Of a stretch of DNA of 27,540 bases, positions 1 through 8,742 are shown in pieces; position 1 is the first letter of the stretch; every line of letters starts with the position of its first letter. The notes under the pieces were generated by a model. It was not told where the DNA came from, searched no databases, and worked only from the letters and a program-made list of their open reading frames with translations. The stretch is from Methylococcaceae bacterium (GTDB taxonomy: Bacteria > Pseudomonadota > Gammaproteobacteria > Methylococcales > Methylomonadaceae). The stretch spans positions 1 to 27,540 of the forward strand of contig JAKIUK010000055.1 of assembly GCA_021647585.1 (NCBI GenBank), read 5' to 3'. The position numbers and the translations under genes were made by a program.

Positions 1-433
1 TGTAGGTAATGTCACCAACCCAATGGGTATGAACAGTGCTTGGATTAAATTGTCGTTTAAGTAAATGATCAGCTTTCTTATGGACTTCTCCCGCTGGATA
101 GCTGTGTCGCTTTTTAGGTTTTATTGCTATAACATTCGCTTTTTTCATTAATGAAGCTGTTTTATAAACGCCTATTTCAATCCCTCTGTTAGCTAATTCA
201 ACTTGAATTCTTCGTTTACCATAGCTGTGCTGAGTTTCAATGGCTATCAATTTAATTTGCTCTATTGTTTCTCGTTCTTCTTCACTCATTTGTTTATGAA
301 TCTGATGGTAGTGTGTACTGAGAGCTATATCAAATAGGGAGCAAAGCTCCGTTGTTTGATAGTCTGGAGAAGCCTTCTTTATTTCAACAATCAATTCAGA
401 TTGTTGTTGTCTCGAACAAAGAAGGCTGTGGCC
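1..433 (-). CDS. IS3-family transposase OrfB, N-terminal part (cut by window edge)
   Basis: This is the catalytic half of an IS3-type transposase, read right to left and running off the left edge. It is open in the -1 frame relative to OrfA from the slippery site near 433. The translation includes ELIVEIKKASPDYQTTELC, then a helical region with HSYGKRRIQVELANRG, which is typical of the part before the rve integrase core. It ends at WVGDITY, where the first Asp of the DDE triad is expected, so the other catalytic residues are outside the window. There is no good independent start; expression is probably as an OrfAB fusion by -1 frameshifting. The family call is firm. The IS3 subgroup is not determined. 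Confidence 0.85.
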
Positions 434-714
434 TTTTTTAGTATTTCATTGTCCCTTTTGGCTCGCCATAATTGCTTCTCTAGGCTCTGTATTTTCTGTT
501 GCTCTGGGGTTAGCGCTTGCTTATCCTGAGGTGTATGACCATTGAGTTCATCTAAATATTGCTTTTTCCATCGCCGCACAGCAGAGTCACCTGCTCCTGA
601 TATTTCCATTATCTGCTTGTTGGTATATCCTTCATTCACCATGAGTTTAGCGTAATCTAGACGCTGTTCTGTCGTGAAGGTTACTTTAGGTTTTTGTGTG
701 TGTTTTTCAGTCAT
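391..714 (-). CDS. IS3-family transposase OrfA (HTH and leucine zipper)
   Basis: This 107-residue protein is the DNA-binding half of an IS3-family transposase. Residues about 13-58 form a helix-turn-helix (TTEQRLDYAKLMVNEGY, then SAVRRWKKQY). Residues about 68-97 form a heptad-like zipper ending in the family signature EILKKATAFF. It overlaps OrfB in the -1 frame, with a frameshift heptamer at codons 92-94. Its length is normal for IS3 OrfA, so the element looks intact as far as it is visible. It reads convergently with nothing and lies just beyond the 3' end of the czcA-like gene. Confidence 0.9.
   Translation of the reverse strand: MTEKHTQKPKVTFTTEQRLDYAKLMVNEGYTNKQIMEISGAGDSAVRRWKKQYLDELNGHTPQDKQALTPEQQKIQSLEKQLWRAKRDNEILKKATAFFVRDNNNLN
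433..439 (-). other. Programmed -1 frameshift site A AAA AAG
   Basis: Read on the minus strand, the end of orfA contains CT A AAA AAG in exactly the phase used by IS3 elements for tandem -1 slippage. After the slip the ribosome reads GGC CAC AGC and stays open into OrfB. Phase and open frame are read directly from the sequence. That slippage happens is inferred from the family. Confidence 0.75.
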
Positions 715-785
715 TTTATTTTTCTAATTTTGGGTGGATTATAAGCTATAAATCCTTCCAAGATTATTAGACCATTACAAACACC
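715..785. other. IS3 element upstream end; no gene seen
   Basis: These bases hold the orfA leader and the outer end of the IS element, lying between orfA and the czcA-like stop codon. The terminal inverted repeat cannot be fixed, because the partner end is outside the window. One possible tip is the TGTTTGTAATGG read on the minus strand near 783, but this is a guess. Confidence 0.4.
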
Positions 786-3700
786 CTACTTTGAAAACCA
801 TTTATACAACGCAGGAGTCACCAATAGTGTTAATAATGTTGAGGTTATAAGCCCGCCAACCACTACGGTTGCTAACGGCTTTTGTACTTCAGAACCAGTG
901 CCTGTTGCCAGCAATAGTGGAATCAATCCTAACGCCGTGGTAATGGCTGTCATCAAAACCGGTCTGACTCTTAAGCAGGCGCCTTTAATGGAGGCTTCAT
1001 CAATGGGAATACCGTCTTTTACCAGCTGGTTTAAATAAGTCATTAATACCATGCCATTTCCTAAGGCAATACCAAATAAAGCGATAAAACCAACAGAGGC
1101 CGGAACAGACAGGTTTTGTCCACTAAGCCATAAAGCGATCACCCCGCCCACCAATGCTAAAGGAATATTCAGTAAAATCAGAGCCGCATTTTTTAGCGAT
1201 CCAAAACTGCTATAAAGCAGCAAAGAAACGATGAGTAAAGTGATAGGAACAACAATCGCTAAGCGTTTATTGGCCTCTTGCTGTAGCCGAAACTCACCAC
1301 CCCAAGTAGTATAATAACCTGGCGGTAATGTTATTTCACTATCAATAACTTGCTGTGCTTCTTCAACAAAAGAGACAATATCCCGGTCAATCACATTGGA
1401 TTGAATGCTGATAAACCGCTGATTATTCTCTCGCGTGATTTGTCTAGGTCCTACTATTTCCTCAATACTCGCGATTTGTGCCAAAGGCACTGTAATATCA
1501 TCAGGTCCATTGATCAGTAAATTACGAATCGCTTCGATATTGTCCCTGCTTTGCTTTTGATAGCGCACCAGAATATCAAAACGCCGAATGCCTTCGAATA
1601 CTTGCCCTGCGTTCACACCGCCAATAGCACTGCTGATGACATCTTGCACATCCGCTAAATTAAGACCATAACGAGCAATAGCAAGACGATCAGGTGTAAT
1701 CACTAATTGCGGTGTACCGGATACTTGATCGACTTGCACATCTGCCGCACCCTCAACTTTTTTAAGAACAGCCGCTATTTCATCGGCTTTGGTTTTAAGC
1801 TGTGCCAAATCATCACCAAACAATTTAACCGCCAGCTCTGCCCTCACCCCTTCCAGCAGCTCATCAACTGCCATTTCAATGGGCTGCGTTAAATTGGCCG
1901 TAATACCGGGAAGTTTAGCAACGGTTTGGCGAATCGCCTTTTCAATAAACGCTTGATTTCCCGGTTCTCGCCACTCATCTTTATCCTTAAGAATGACATA
2001 CATTTCTGCAGAATTGATAGGGTCTGCATGTGCGCCCACCTCCCCTCGCCCGATACGGCTAGTGACTTCAATCACTTCAGGAATCTTTAATAGCCGCCTT
2101 TCCACAATCAATGTATTGCGTTTACTTTCATTAATCGAGATTGAGGGTGCCATCGTCAGTCGAACGACAATCGTCCCTTCCTGCAGTTTTGGAGTAAATT
2201 CAGCGCCTAGAAAGGGAAACACGGCCAACCCAGAGAGTAAAAGTCCAGCCGATAAAATAACTGCCATCTTTCGATGATTAACAAAGTATTCAACAGCTGG
2301 CCGATAAGGCTTTAACAACGCATTGAGGATACGCTCATCAATCCCCGGTTTAGTATCTGCACCAATAGATTTTCGTCGCATCAACAAATCTGATAGTACT
2401 GGAGCCAGAAAAAGTGCATAAATCAATGAACCTAACATGGCTAGAGAAACGGTATAAGCCAACGGTCTAAAGGTTTTGCCTTCTACACCTTCTAAAGTAA
2501 ATAAGGGCAAAAATACAATAATGATAATGGCAATAGCAAATAAAATCGGTTGCCCCACTTCTCGACAGGCTCTCCCGACGACATGTAAACGTGACTCGTT
2601 TGGGTTTGATTCTCGCAATAAGCGGTCTACATTTTCCACCATCACAATCGTACCATCCACCATCATGCCAATGGCAATCGCCAGCCCACCTAATGACATT
2701 AAATTGGCTGACATACCGAGCATTCCCATGGCGATAAAAGCAAACATCACTGAAAAAGGAATTGAAAGAGCCACGACAAGACTGGGACGAAAACCGCCCA
2801 TAAACACCAGCAACACCAAAGCAACTAGAATAATGCCTTGAATCAATGCACTACTCACGGTACTAACAGCCGACTCAACAATATCTTTCTGTTGATAATA
2901 AGGCACGATGCTGACACCTTTTGGCAGAGTTTTATTTATATTCTGGATTTTTTGTTCAACCCGCTCTATCACGGTTGAGGCATTCGTGCCATGCAGTTTA
3001 ATGGCCATTCCCGCAACAACCTCTCCTTCACCATTACGGGTCTGTAATCCTCGTCTAATCGCACCGCCAATTTTTATTTCAGCTAATTCAGATAGATAAA
3101 CAGGGCGGCCATCGACTGTTTTAACTACAATATTTTCAATATCAGGGATGCCCTTCGCTAAACCCACTGAACGGATAATGAATTGTTCACTGTTTTTTTC
3201 CAGATATTGTGCACCTACATTGAGGTTATTAGCACGGACACGTTCAATTAACTCATTTAAAGTGACCTTATAACGCAATAAAGCATCGGGTTGCACAATG
3301 ATCTGATATTGCTTCTCAAAGCCCCCAATACCTAAAACTTCCGTTACTCCTTTAACTGTTTGCAGATTGAATTTAACAATCCAGTCCTGCATCGAACGCA
3401 ACGCTTCCAGTGAATATGTTTGAGTATCATCCTTTAAATAGTAAAACAGAACTAACCCCATCCCGGTTGAAATAGGTCCCATCTCAGGTTCGCCAAAGCT
3501 TGACGGAATCTGGTCACGTGCTTCCTGCAAACGTTCACCCACCAATTGCCGGGCAAAATAAATGCTTACGTCATCCTCAAAATAGATATTAACGACCGAT
3601 AGACCGAAATTTGAAACGGAACGAATTTTTTCTATGCCTGGTAATCCCGTCATGGCGGCTTCAACAGGATAAGTCACGTACATTTCAATTTCTTCAGGGG

Positions 3701-3869
3701 CTAGTCCATCAGTAATCGTGAAGATTTGTACCAGATTAGGCGAAACATCAGGAAAAGCATCAACAGGCAGCTCCTGATAACTTCGATAACCTGTTGCAAT
3801 AACGACGACAGCAAGTACCAGCATAAGCAGCCGGCTGCGCAGGGATAAATTAATTATGTGGTCAATCAT
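786..3869 (-). CDS. czcA: Heavy-metal RND efflux pump, CzcA-like inner-membrane subunit
   Basis: This 1027-residue protein is a proton-driven HME-RND permease that would export divalent metal from periplasm or cytoplasm through a tripartite complex. It has the usual pattern of one N-terminal membrane helix, a large periplasmic domain, a helix block (about 335-500), a second periplasmic domain and a C-terminal helix block. The transmembrane motif GLAIAIGMMVDGTIVMVEN places the proton-relay Asp at D405. It lacks the CusA Cu/Ag methionine triad: by my alignment the first two positions are Arg and Ser. The region ELLEGVRAELAVKLFGDD resembles CzcA/CnrA. Zn, Co, Cd or Ni is therefore more likely than Cu/Ag; the exact metal is unproven. 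It is the last gene of a czcCBA-like operon, 15 nt after the adaptor gene. Confidence 0.9.
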   Translation of the reverse strand: MIDHIINLSLRSRLLMLVLAVVVIATGYRSYQELPVDAFPDVSPNLVQIFTITDGLAPEEIEMYVTYPVEAAMTGLPGIEKIRSVSNFGLSVVNIYFEDDVSIYFARQLVGERLQEARDQIPSSFGEPEMGPISTGMGLVLFYYLKDDTQTYSLEALRSMQDWIVKFNLQTVKGVTEVLGIGGFEKQYQIIVQPDALLRYKVTLNELIERVRANNLNVGAQYLEKNSEQFIIRSVGLAKGIPDIENIVVKTVDGRPVYLSELAEIKIGGAIRRGLQTRNGEGEVVAGMAIKLHGTNASTVIERVEQKIQNINKTLPKGVSIVPYYQQKDIVESAVSTVSSALIQGIILVALVLLVFMGGFRPSLVVALSIPFSVMFAFIAMGMLGMSANLMSLGGLAIAIGMMVDGTIVMVENVDRLLRESNPNESRLHVVGRACREVGQPILFAIAIIIIVFLPLFTLEGVEGKTFRPLAYTVSLAMLGSLIYALFLAPVLSDLLMRRKSIGADTKPGIDERILNALLKPYRPAVEYFVNHRKMAVILSAGLLLSGLAVFPFLGAEFTPKLQEGTIVVRLTMAPSISINESKRNTLIVERRLLKIPEVIEVTSRIGRGEVGAHADPINSAEMYVILKDKDEWREPGNQAFIEKAIRQTVAKLPGITANLTQPIEMAVDELLEGVRAELAVKLFGDDLAQLKTKADEIAAVLKKVEGAADVQVDQVSGTPQLVITPDRLAIARYGLNLADVQDVISSAIGGVNAGQVFEGIRRFDILVRYQKQSRDNIEAIRNLLINGPDDITVPLAQIASIEEIVGPRQITRENNQRFISIQSNVIDRDIVSFVEEAQQVIDSEITLPPGYYTTWGGEFRLQQEANKRLAIVVPITLLIVSLLLYSSFGSLKNAALILLNIPLALVGGVIALWLSGQNLSVPASVGFIALFGIALGNGMVLMTYLNQLVKDGIPIDEASIKGACLRVRPVLMTAITTALGLIPLLLATGTGSEVQKPLATVVVGGLITSTLLTLLVTPALYKWFSK

Positions 3870-3884
3870 CTTTTTTCTCCCCGT

Positions 3885-5198
3885 TTAATGGCTGTGTCCA
3901 TGCCCAAAGCTACCTTTCTGCATTTGAGCTTTAAGGGAAAAGGCGTTTTTACTGACATAAGTTTGACCTTGATTCAAACCCCGAAGAATTTCAACCTGCT
4001 GAAAATCACGCTGGCCGGTTTGTACTGCCACAGGTTCAAAATCACCATCTTCATGCTGTACAAAAACAGTGGTTTGCCCTTCTATCGTTTGTAAGGCAGA
4101 TAAAGGTATAACGATTTCAGACGGTTTTTTTTCGATAGCAACTTTAGCACTGACAAACAGACCTGGACGCCAGTGTCCATTCGGATTTTTTATAATAACT
4201 CTTGCTATCGCACTGCGTGTTTTTTCATCTAACACTGGACTAAACCAAGTAATTTGGCCCAATGTAGTTTCTTGCCTATCTGAACCAAAACGTGTATTAA
4301 TAAAGACTTGCTGCCCCTGATAAATCAAAGGCAAATCCTTTTGATAGACCGTTAGGTTAACCCAGACTTGAGATAAATCTGCAATGGTAAAACTACGTGC
4401 ATCATTTTTGAGTGCCTCACCTTGTGTTGCATGTTTTTCAATAATGGCGCCCTCTGCAGGGGCGTGCAATTTATATAAAGTCAGATCTTTATCGGTATTT
4501 CTTAACACAGAAAGTATCGCTTCTTCCGTTAAACCAATGGCTAACAACCCCTGCTCTGCTGCTTTACGTTTAACTGATATTTCAGCCTGAGCCTGTTTAG
4601 CCGCCAGATAAGCACGTTTTGCCGTTACTTTATTTCTATATAAATCTCGCTCACGTTTTAAATTTGCATTTGCCAGCTTCAATAAACTATCCGCGGCGAC
4701 AAATTCTGCTTTAGCTTCTGCCAGATCTCGACTGGATAAAGTGAGGAGCAGGTCACCTGCTTTGACATGATCCCCTAAATGTTTAAAGACTTGCCGTACG
4801 ATACCTGAAACACGTGGTACGACATGATACACAAGTTCTGGCGCAACAATAACTTCCCCCGTTAAATCCAGTGTTTTTTTGATAGTGCCTGATTGTGCTT
4901 TAGACAAAATAATGTCAAATTCCTGAAGTTCAGACGCTGAAAATTGTAGACCTTCCTCGTCATCATGCCCCTCCTGATCATCTTCAGCGTGTTCTTCATG
5001 TTCTTCATGTTCTTCATGTTCTTCATGTTCATGACCTTCTTTGACTTCTTTGTGTTCCGGCTGTTCGTCATGCTCTTCATGCTCTGCGGTTAAAGCAGTC
5101 GGCTGAAAAGTAAAGAACAATAATAATAAAATAATTATATTAAAAACAGACTTTAGCTCTACTCTGTCCCTGTCTGTTACTTCATTCGTTAGTTTCAT
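3885..5198 (-). CDS. czcB: Heavy-metal RND efflux periplasmic adaptor, CzcB-like
   Basis: This 437-residue membrane-fusion protein would link the RND pump to the outer-membrane channel. A hydrophobic segment (about 18-33) ends in ALTA, giving a likely signal peptide or anchor. A very acidic, His-rich linker follows (about 39-83), including four EEH units. Next come the biotinyl-lipoyl and coiled-coil hairpin parts (VVPRVSGIVRQVFKHLGDHV, then long helices about 150-215) and the beta-barrel domain. The C-terminus is GHGHSH. The His/Glu linker and tail suggest capture of Zn, Ni, Co or Cd, unlike the Met-rich adaptor at 11024. Its ATG overlaps the stop of the channel gene (ATGA), so the two are translationally coupled. 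Confidence 0.9.
   Translation of the reverse strand: MKLTNEVTDRDRVELKSVFNIIILLLLFFTFQPTALTAEHEEHDEQPEHKEVKEGHEHEEHEEHEEHEEHAEDDQEGHDDEEGLQFSASELQEFDIILSKAQSGTIKKTLDLTGEVIVAPELVYHVVPRVSGIVRQVFKHLGDHVKAGDLLLTLSSRDLAEAKAEFVAADSLLKLANANLKRERDLYRNKVTAKRAYLAAKQAQAEISVKRKAAEQGLLAIGLTEEAILSVLRNTDKDLTLYKLHAPAEGAIIEKHATQGEALKNDARSFTIADLSQVWVNLTVYQKDLPLIYQGQQVFINTRFGSDRQETTLGQITWFSPVLDEKTRSAIARVIIKNPNGHWRPGLFVSAKVAIEKKPSEIVIPLSALQTIEGQTTVFVQHEDGDFEPVAVQTGQRDFQQVEILRGLNQGQTYVSKNAFSLKAQMQKGSFGHGHSH
4991..5032. repeat. 9-bp tandem repeat coding EEH units in the CzcB-like adaptor
   Basis: On the plus strand GTTCTTCAT occurs four times in perfect tandem (4991-5026), followed by a partial copy to 5032. Read on the minus strand it encodes repeated Glu-Glu-His within the metal-binding linker. 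The unit is a multiple of three, so copy-number change would lengthen or shorten the linker without breaking the frame. Confidence 0.9.
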
Positions 5199-6553
5199 TT
5201 TGTTAACTCATTTGTTTTTTGTGATGGATTCAATGCACCACCGATTAATCGTTCAATTATTGCAACATTCTGATGATAACTTGCTAAAGCATCTAAGTAA
5301 TCTCTGTTGCTTTGAAAAGAGGTTCGCTGGGTATCCAGTAAATTTAAAGATCCAATTTCTCCAAGACGATAAGCCAGTTTTGCAGCCTTAAGTGCATTTT
5401 TAGTACTGGGTAAAACTTCATCACGAAATGCAGTCAGTTCAGTTAAACTCATCTGTAATTGCTGGTAATTCTTGATTAATGATGAACGAATAGCCACTGT
5501 CGTCGCTTTTTGTTTTTGCACTGCCTGCGCCAAAATCATCTGGGCTTCATCAACACCTGTCTGCTTAGTGTCAAAAATGAATAAAGGTACAGAAATACCC
5601 GCAACCACTGCAAAATCATCATTTTCTGAAAAATGCCTGCCCCCAGCGGTAAAGGTTATATTGGGAATTTTCTGGGCTTTAGCTAGATCAATTGCTTTTC
5701 GATAGCGTTCTATTTCAGCTGACCAACGGGCTAAATCAGGATTTTTTTCCAGACGACTTAATAAAACAGAGAAATCAGGAGCTGTTTGTACAGCATATAA
5801 ATCGCCATTGACTTCTTTAAATAAAGCATTAAAACTACCCCATACCGCTGCTAGATTTTGCTTATTACTAACTAGTTGGCGTGCAATTCTCGCTTTATTT
5901 AAATTAGCCTTGGCCAGTTCAACACGCGATTTACTTTTCTCAAGGGGAGATACCATGCCCGCATCCACTCTGGCAACGACCGTTTTGTAAATTTCTTCAG
6001 CAACAAGCGTTGATTCATTTGCTAATTTGAGCCGGTCCTGATTAGCCACCACCTCTATATATCGACTGGCGATTTGATAGATAACATCCAGGCGTTTAGT
6101 TTCATAATCCCAAAGTGCTAAATCACGTTCTGTGTTTGCTAATGCTCTGCGTTTACTCCGCTTGCTTCCTAATTCAAAAAGCTGGCTAATTGAAAAGGTC
6201 GTTTCAGTTTGGTCAAAATCATGTAATTCACGAGAACCTAAAAAATTTTCCCCTTCAATTTCAAGTTCAGGGTTAGGCAATAAACCTGCACGCAGGGCTT
6301 TAACATCACTAATGCGAATTTCCCAGGCAAAATCCTGTAATGCAGGGTTATGCAGCAAAGCCAATGACAATGCTTCAGCTAAAGCCAATGTTCCTTTGGG
6401 TTCAACTAATTCAACACGTTGCTCCAGCATATCGGGTGGTGGTGGAACACTATAGGTTTTTGTTTCAGCAAAGACTGATGGCCAAAATAAGCAAAATACG
6501 ATCTTGCAAAAGACGACAAGTATTTTTTTAAATGGGTTTGTATTTGGATTCAC
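5195..6553 (-). CDS. czcC: Outer-membrane efflux channel, CzcC/TolC family
   Basis: This 452-residue outer-membrane factor would form the exit duct of the czc-like pump. The signal peptide ends near residue 29 (PSVFA). Two OEP repeats follow: one with LAEALSLALLHNPALQ and LLPNPELEIEGEN (about 55-260), and a second with IPNITFTAGG and YRLGEIGSLNLLDTQRT (about 285-430). The start codon is GTG at 6553, chosen because AAGGAG lies five bases upstream (6559-6564). It is the first gene of the three-gene operon and overlaps the next by four bases. No dedicated regulator gene adjoins it. The nearest upstream gene on the strand is the small Cys/His secreted protein ending at 6983. Confidence 0.88.
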   Translation of the reverse strand: MNPNTNPFKKILVVFCKIVFCLFWPSVFAETKTYSVPPPPDMLEQRVELVEPKGTLALAEALSLALLHNPALQDFAWEIRISDVKALRAGLLPNPELEIEGENFLGSRELHDFDQTETTFSISQLFELGSKRSKRRALANTERDLALWDYETKRLDVIYQIASRYIEVVANQDRLKLANESTLVAEEIYKTVVARVDAGMVSPLEKSKSRVELAKANLNKARIARQLVSNKQNLAAVWGSFNALFKEVNGDLYAVQTAPDFSVLLSRLEKNPDLARWSAEIERYRKAIDLAKAQKIPNITFTAGGRHFSENDDFAVVAGISVPLFIFDTKQTGVDEAQMILAQAVQKQKATTVAIRSSLIKNYQQLQMSLTELTAFRDEVLPSTKNALKAAKLAYRLGEIGSLNLLDTQRTSFQSNRDYLDALASYHQNVAIIERLIGGALNPSQKTNELTK

Positions 6554-6771
6554 TGAATCTCCTTATCTAAACAATACGATATGTCTAATTTTAAAAATGA
6601 GACGTGGGTTTATTAAAGGCGTTATTTCAATGTCTACCGGATATATGGCAAGGTGTGTTACTGTGCAAACGAAGCATATCAACGAATACGTTTTCTTTCG
6701 TCAGCACATCCTGTAACTGGAATTAACATGGAAAATGAGATAAATATAATCAGTAGACTCAGAAATAGCTG
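6554..6771. other. Non-coding leader of the czc-like operon with half REP-like motif
   Basis: No convincing gene is seen here. At 6701-6711 the sequence TCAGCACATCC matches one arm of the REP-like hairpin found at 9606-9678, including the preceding CTTTC stretch, but the opposite arm is missing. A promoter for the czc-like operon should lie here or beyond the MITE-like element; I could not assign one. Confidence 0.4.
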
Positions 6772-6936
6772 TTAGGCAACTCGCAATAAATAACCCACCC
6801 AAATTGCGCCGGATTTTTGTTTGTCTTTGCTGTTATAGAAATGGGCGCATAGCAAGCTACGCAACTGTTTCTATAACAGCAAAGACAGGCAAAAAGACAA
6901 GTAAGGTGGGTGGGTTATTTATTGCGAGTTGCCTTA
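6772..6936. repeat. MITE-like inverted-repeat element with TTA flanks
   Basis: The left arm 6775-6800 (starting GGCAACTCGCAATAAATAAC) is a perfect 26-nt inverted copy of 6908-6933. Identical TTA triplets flank the arms (6772-6774 and 6934-6936), consistent with a 3-bp target duplication. Inside, a second inverted repeat pairs GTCTTTGCTGTTATAGAAA (6823-6841) with its complement (6867-6885), and the centre still pairs weakly. The whole could fold into one long hairpin. It has no ORF, so it resembles a non-autonomous element. Related sequence occurs at 17124-17171. Confidence 0.85.
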
Positions 6937-6982
6937 GCAAGTCCTGATCTAAAAGTAAATTATCTATCAAACGCCTAAGCGT

Positions 6983-7330
6983 TTAGGTAATCGGAGGTCT
7001 TAGCTTGGGTAAAGTAGTTCTGGAATACCAGAAATCAGATTGAAGGGAGAAATTGATCGTTTTTTGAGCAGGAATACTTTTCGCTGCAAAAGAATTGCTT
7101 GTAAGCGTCTGCCCCATATGTCCGCCGTGGTCATAACTACAAACGCCACAGTGCGAGTTATGATCCTTTGTCGCTGTTTGAATATCAGAAACGGAGTGAG
7201 ACTGTTGCACAGAGAAAACAGAATGCGGTTGAATAACATCCACATGTGACCAATCATGGATATCCGTCACCATCCAGGTGGACATCCAGAAAGTCAAAAA
7301 TGCCAGAAAATAAATATTCAATCGCTTCAT
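6983..7330 (-). CDS. Small secreted Cys/His protein ending in LRPPI, upstream of the czc-like operon
   Basis: This 115-residue protein has an N-terminal hydrophobic signal segment (about 5-22). A His-rich middle contains HCGVCSYDHGGH (C61, C64, H60, H68, H71), a plausible metal site. The C-terminus is PKLRPPIT. The unrelated-looking small protein at 9211 has the same design (signal, Cys/His centre, PDLRPPI end) and also stands before an RND operon. Such layouts resemble the DUF2946/CopL-like small periplasmic proteins of metal operons, but I cannot confirm membership. A metal-binding or signalling role in the periplasm is inferred. No clear Shine-Dalgarno precedes the ATG. A TTGAAC/TATCAT pair about 12-40 bases upstream could be its promoter. 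Confidence 0.65.
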   Translation of the reverse strand: MKRLNIYFLAFLTFWMSTWMVTDIHDWSHVDVIQPHSVFSVQQSHSVSDIQTATKDHNSHCGVCSYDHGGHMGQTLTSNSFAAKSIPAQKTINFSLQSDFWYSRTTLPKLRPPIT

Positions 7331-7387
7331 AGTATAAGGATGATAGCAAAAATCAGTATAAGTTCAAAAAGAAATTTTCACTGAAAA

Positions 7388-8242
7388 CTAAACAGCTTTA
7401 TTCATGTTTAATTCCATTCTTTTAATTTCATCTGCACCATTCAGTAGAATGCTGCTGTCTTCTATTAAATGATCATCTGAAATTTTATCGGGGTAATCTA
7501 CATGCGACAGAATGTGTTTGATGCAGTTAATCCGCGCTTTTTTCTTGTTATCCGATTTAATCACTGTCCATTCTGCATACGGTGTGTGAGTCGATAAAAG
7601 CATAGAATATTTCGCGATAGTGTATTTATCCCAAAGTTTTTGAGCTTCCTGATCAACAGGGGAAATTTTATATTGCTTCAAAGGGTCATTGATTCTTTTT
7701 TCAAAACGCCTGGCCTGCTCTTTTTTGCTCACTGAGAAATAGAATTTTATAAAGATAATATCTGAATTAACAATCATTTTTTCAAACTCAGGTGTTTCTC
7801 TTAAAAATTCTTTATGTTCCTCTTCCGAACAAAATCCCATAACCGGTTCTACACCTGCCCGGTTATACCAGGAACGGTCTAATAGTACGATTTCACCCCC
7901 GGAAGGAAAATTACTGATATAACGTTGAAAATACCATTGTGTTCGTTCAGTATTTGAAGGTTTTTCAAGTGCAACCACTTTGGCACCACGAGGATTTAGG
8001 TGTTCAGTGATTCTTTTAATCGTACCTCCTTTTCCTGCGGCATCACGCCCTTCAAATATCATTAAGACTTTCAGACCTTTGTCTTTAACATGGTTTTGAA
8101 ATTTTAGTAATTCAACCTGAAGCCGATTCAGCTCTTTCTCATAAGCAAGAGTCTCTTTTTTTACCCAAATTTGTACTTTTCCTTCTTTTATAATTTCAGA
8201 CTTTTTTCTATTATTTCGCTTAATATCGTTTTTTTTAGCCAT
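7388..8242 (-). CDS. ppk2: Polyphosphate kinase 2 (PPK2), single-domain class I type
   Basis: This 284-residue cytoplasmic enzyme transfers phosphate between polyphosphate and nucleoside diphosphates. The basic N-terminal arm leads into a P-loop fold with Walker A GRDAAGKGG (65-73), the PPK2 region PRGAKVVALEKPSNTERTQW (about 84-103), and Walker B LLDRSWYNRAGVEPVMGF (about 120-137). The lid region KKEQARRFEKRINDP is also present. Length and motifs fit the one-domain ADP-phosphorylating class; the substrate preference is inferred. It lies 80 bases downstream of the CBS-domain gene on the same strand and may share its transcript. Polyphosphate chelates metals, so its place between two metal-efflux operons may be functional, though this is not shown by the sequence. 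Confidence 0.93.
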   Translation of the reverse strand: MAKKNDIKRNNRKKSEIIKEGKVQIWVKKETLAYEKELNRLQVELLKFQNHVKDKGLKVLMIFEGRDAAGKGGTIKRITEHLNPRGAKVVALEKPSNTERTQWYFQRYISNFPSGGEIVLLDRSWYNRAGVEPVMGFCSEEEHKEFLRETPEFEKMIVNSDIIFIKFYFSVSKKEQARRFEKRINDPLKQYKISPVDQEAQKLWDKYTIAKYSMLLSTHTPYAEWTVIKSDNKKKARINCIKHILSHVDYPDKISDDHLIEDSSILLNGADEIKRMELNMNKAV

Positions 8243-8322
8243 AATGTGATCTACCTATTCTTTCGTTTTAATATATATACTGTAATCCAGACTTTATGAA
8301 TAGTTACTTTATTACAACGGTA

Positions 8323-8742
8323 TCAATACTGATCATTAAGATATTTAATTAAATCACTCATGGTGACAATGCCGACTATTTCTTTTTGTTCATTAACTAC
8401 AGGGAGAGAATGGAAATTACTCTCAGCAAGTATTTTTGATGCCTGCCTGACCGTATCAGTATTTTTGAGTGTCATCAGCTTAGTCGTCATAACATCCTGA
8501 ATAGTAAATTGCTGGTCCACAATCGAGTCTATCGTACGTTCATCCGCACCACTGATGACAATGTTTAACTTCATCAAATCAGTAAAACTGATCAGCCCTA
8601 TCAATATCTTTCCATCGACAACAGGGATATGGTGAATATTCGATTCACAAATAATATGACGTACATCACTTAACTTTTGCCCTTGATGAACGGTAGTAAT
8701 ATTTGTAGACATGATTTTTGTTATTGATTCATTCTTTTTCAT
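8323..8742 (-). CDS. Two-CBS-domain protein
   Basis: This 139-residue protein consists almost entirely of a tandem CBS pair (Bateman module). The first domain covers about residues 8-60 (ITTVHQGQKLSDVRHIICES, then IPVVDGKILIGLISFTDLMK). The second covers about 75-137 (VMTTKLMTLKNTDTVRQASK, then LPVVNEQKEIVGIVTMSDLI). CBS pairs bind adenine nucleotides and sense energy or nucleotide state. Here no effector domain is attached, so it is probably a regulatory partner. It lies directly upstream of ppk2 in the same direction, so adenylate sensing alongside polyphosphate/nucleotide conversion is a reasonable inference. Confidence 0.9.
   Translation of the reverse strand: MKKNESITKIMSTNITTVHQGQKLSDVRHIICESNIHHIPVVDGKILIGLISFTDLMKLNIVISGADERTIDSIVDQQFTIQDVMTTKLMTLKNTDTVRQASKILAESNFHSLPVVNEQKEIVGIVTMSDLIKYLNDQY

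Noticed and set aside
2476..2841. Plus-strand ORF opposite the czcA-like gene
   Set aside because: It lies wholly antisense to a well-supported conserved pump gene, has a biased Ser/Thr/Ile composition typical of shadow frames, and has no ribosome-binding site.
4991..5032. Possible CRISPR or direct-repeat array
   Set aside because: The 9-bp units are contiguous without spacers and are in frame in a gene.
4862..5080. Minus-strand ORF rich in MKNMKNMKN
   Set aside because: It is the alternative reading of the EEH-coding repeat inside the CzcB-like gene, so its repeats are a by-product.
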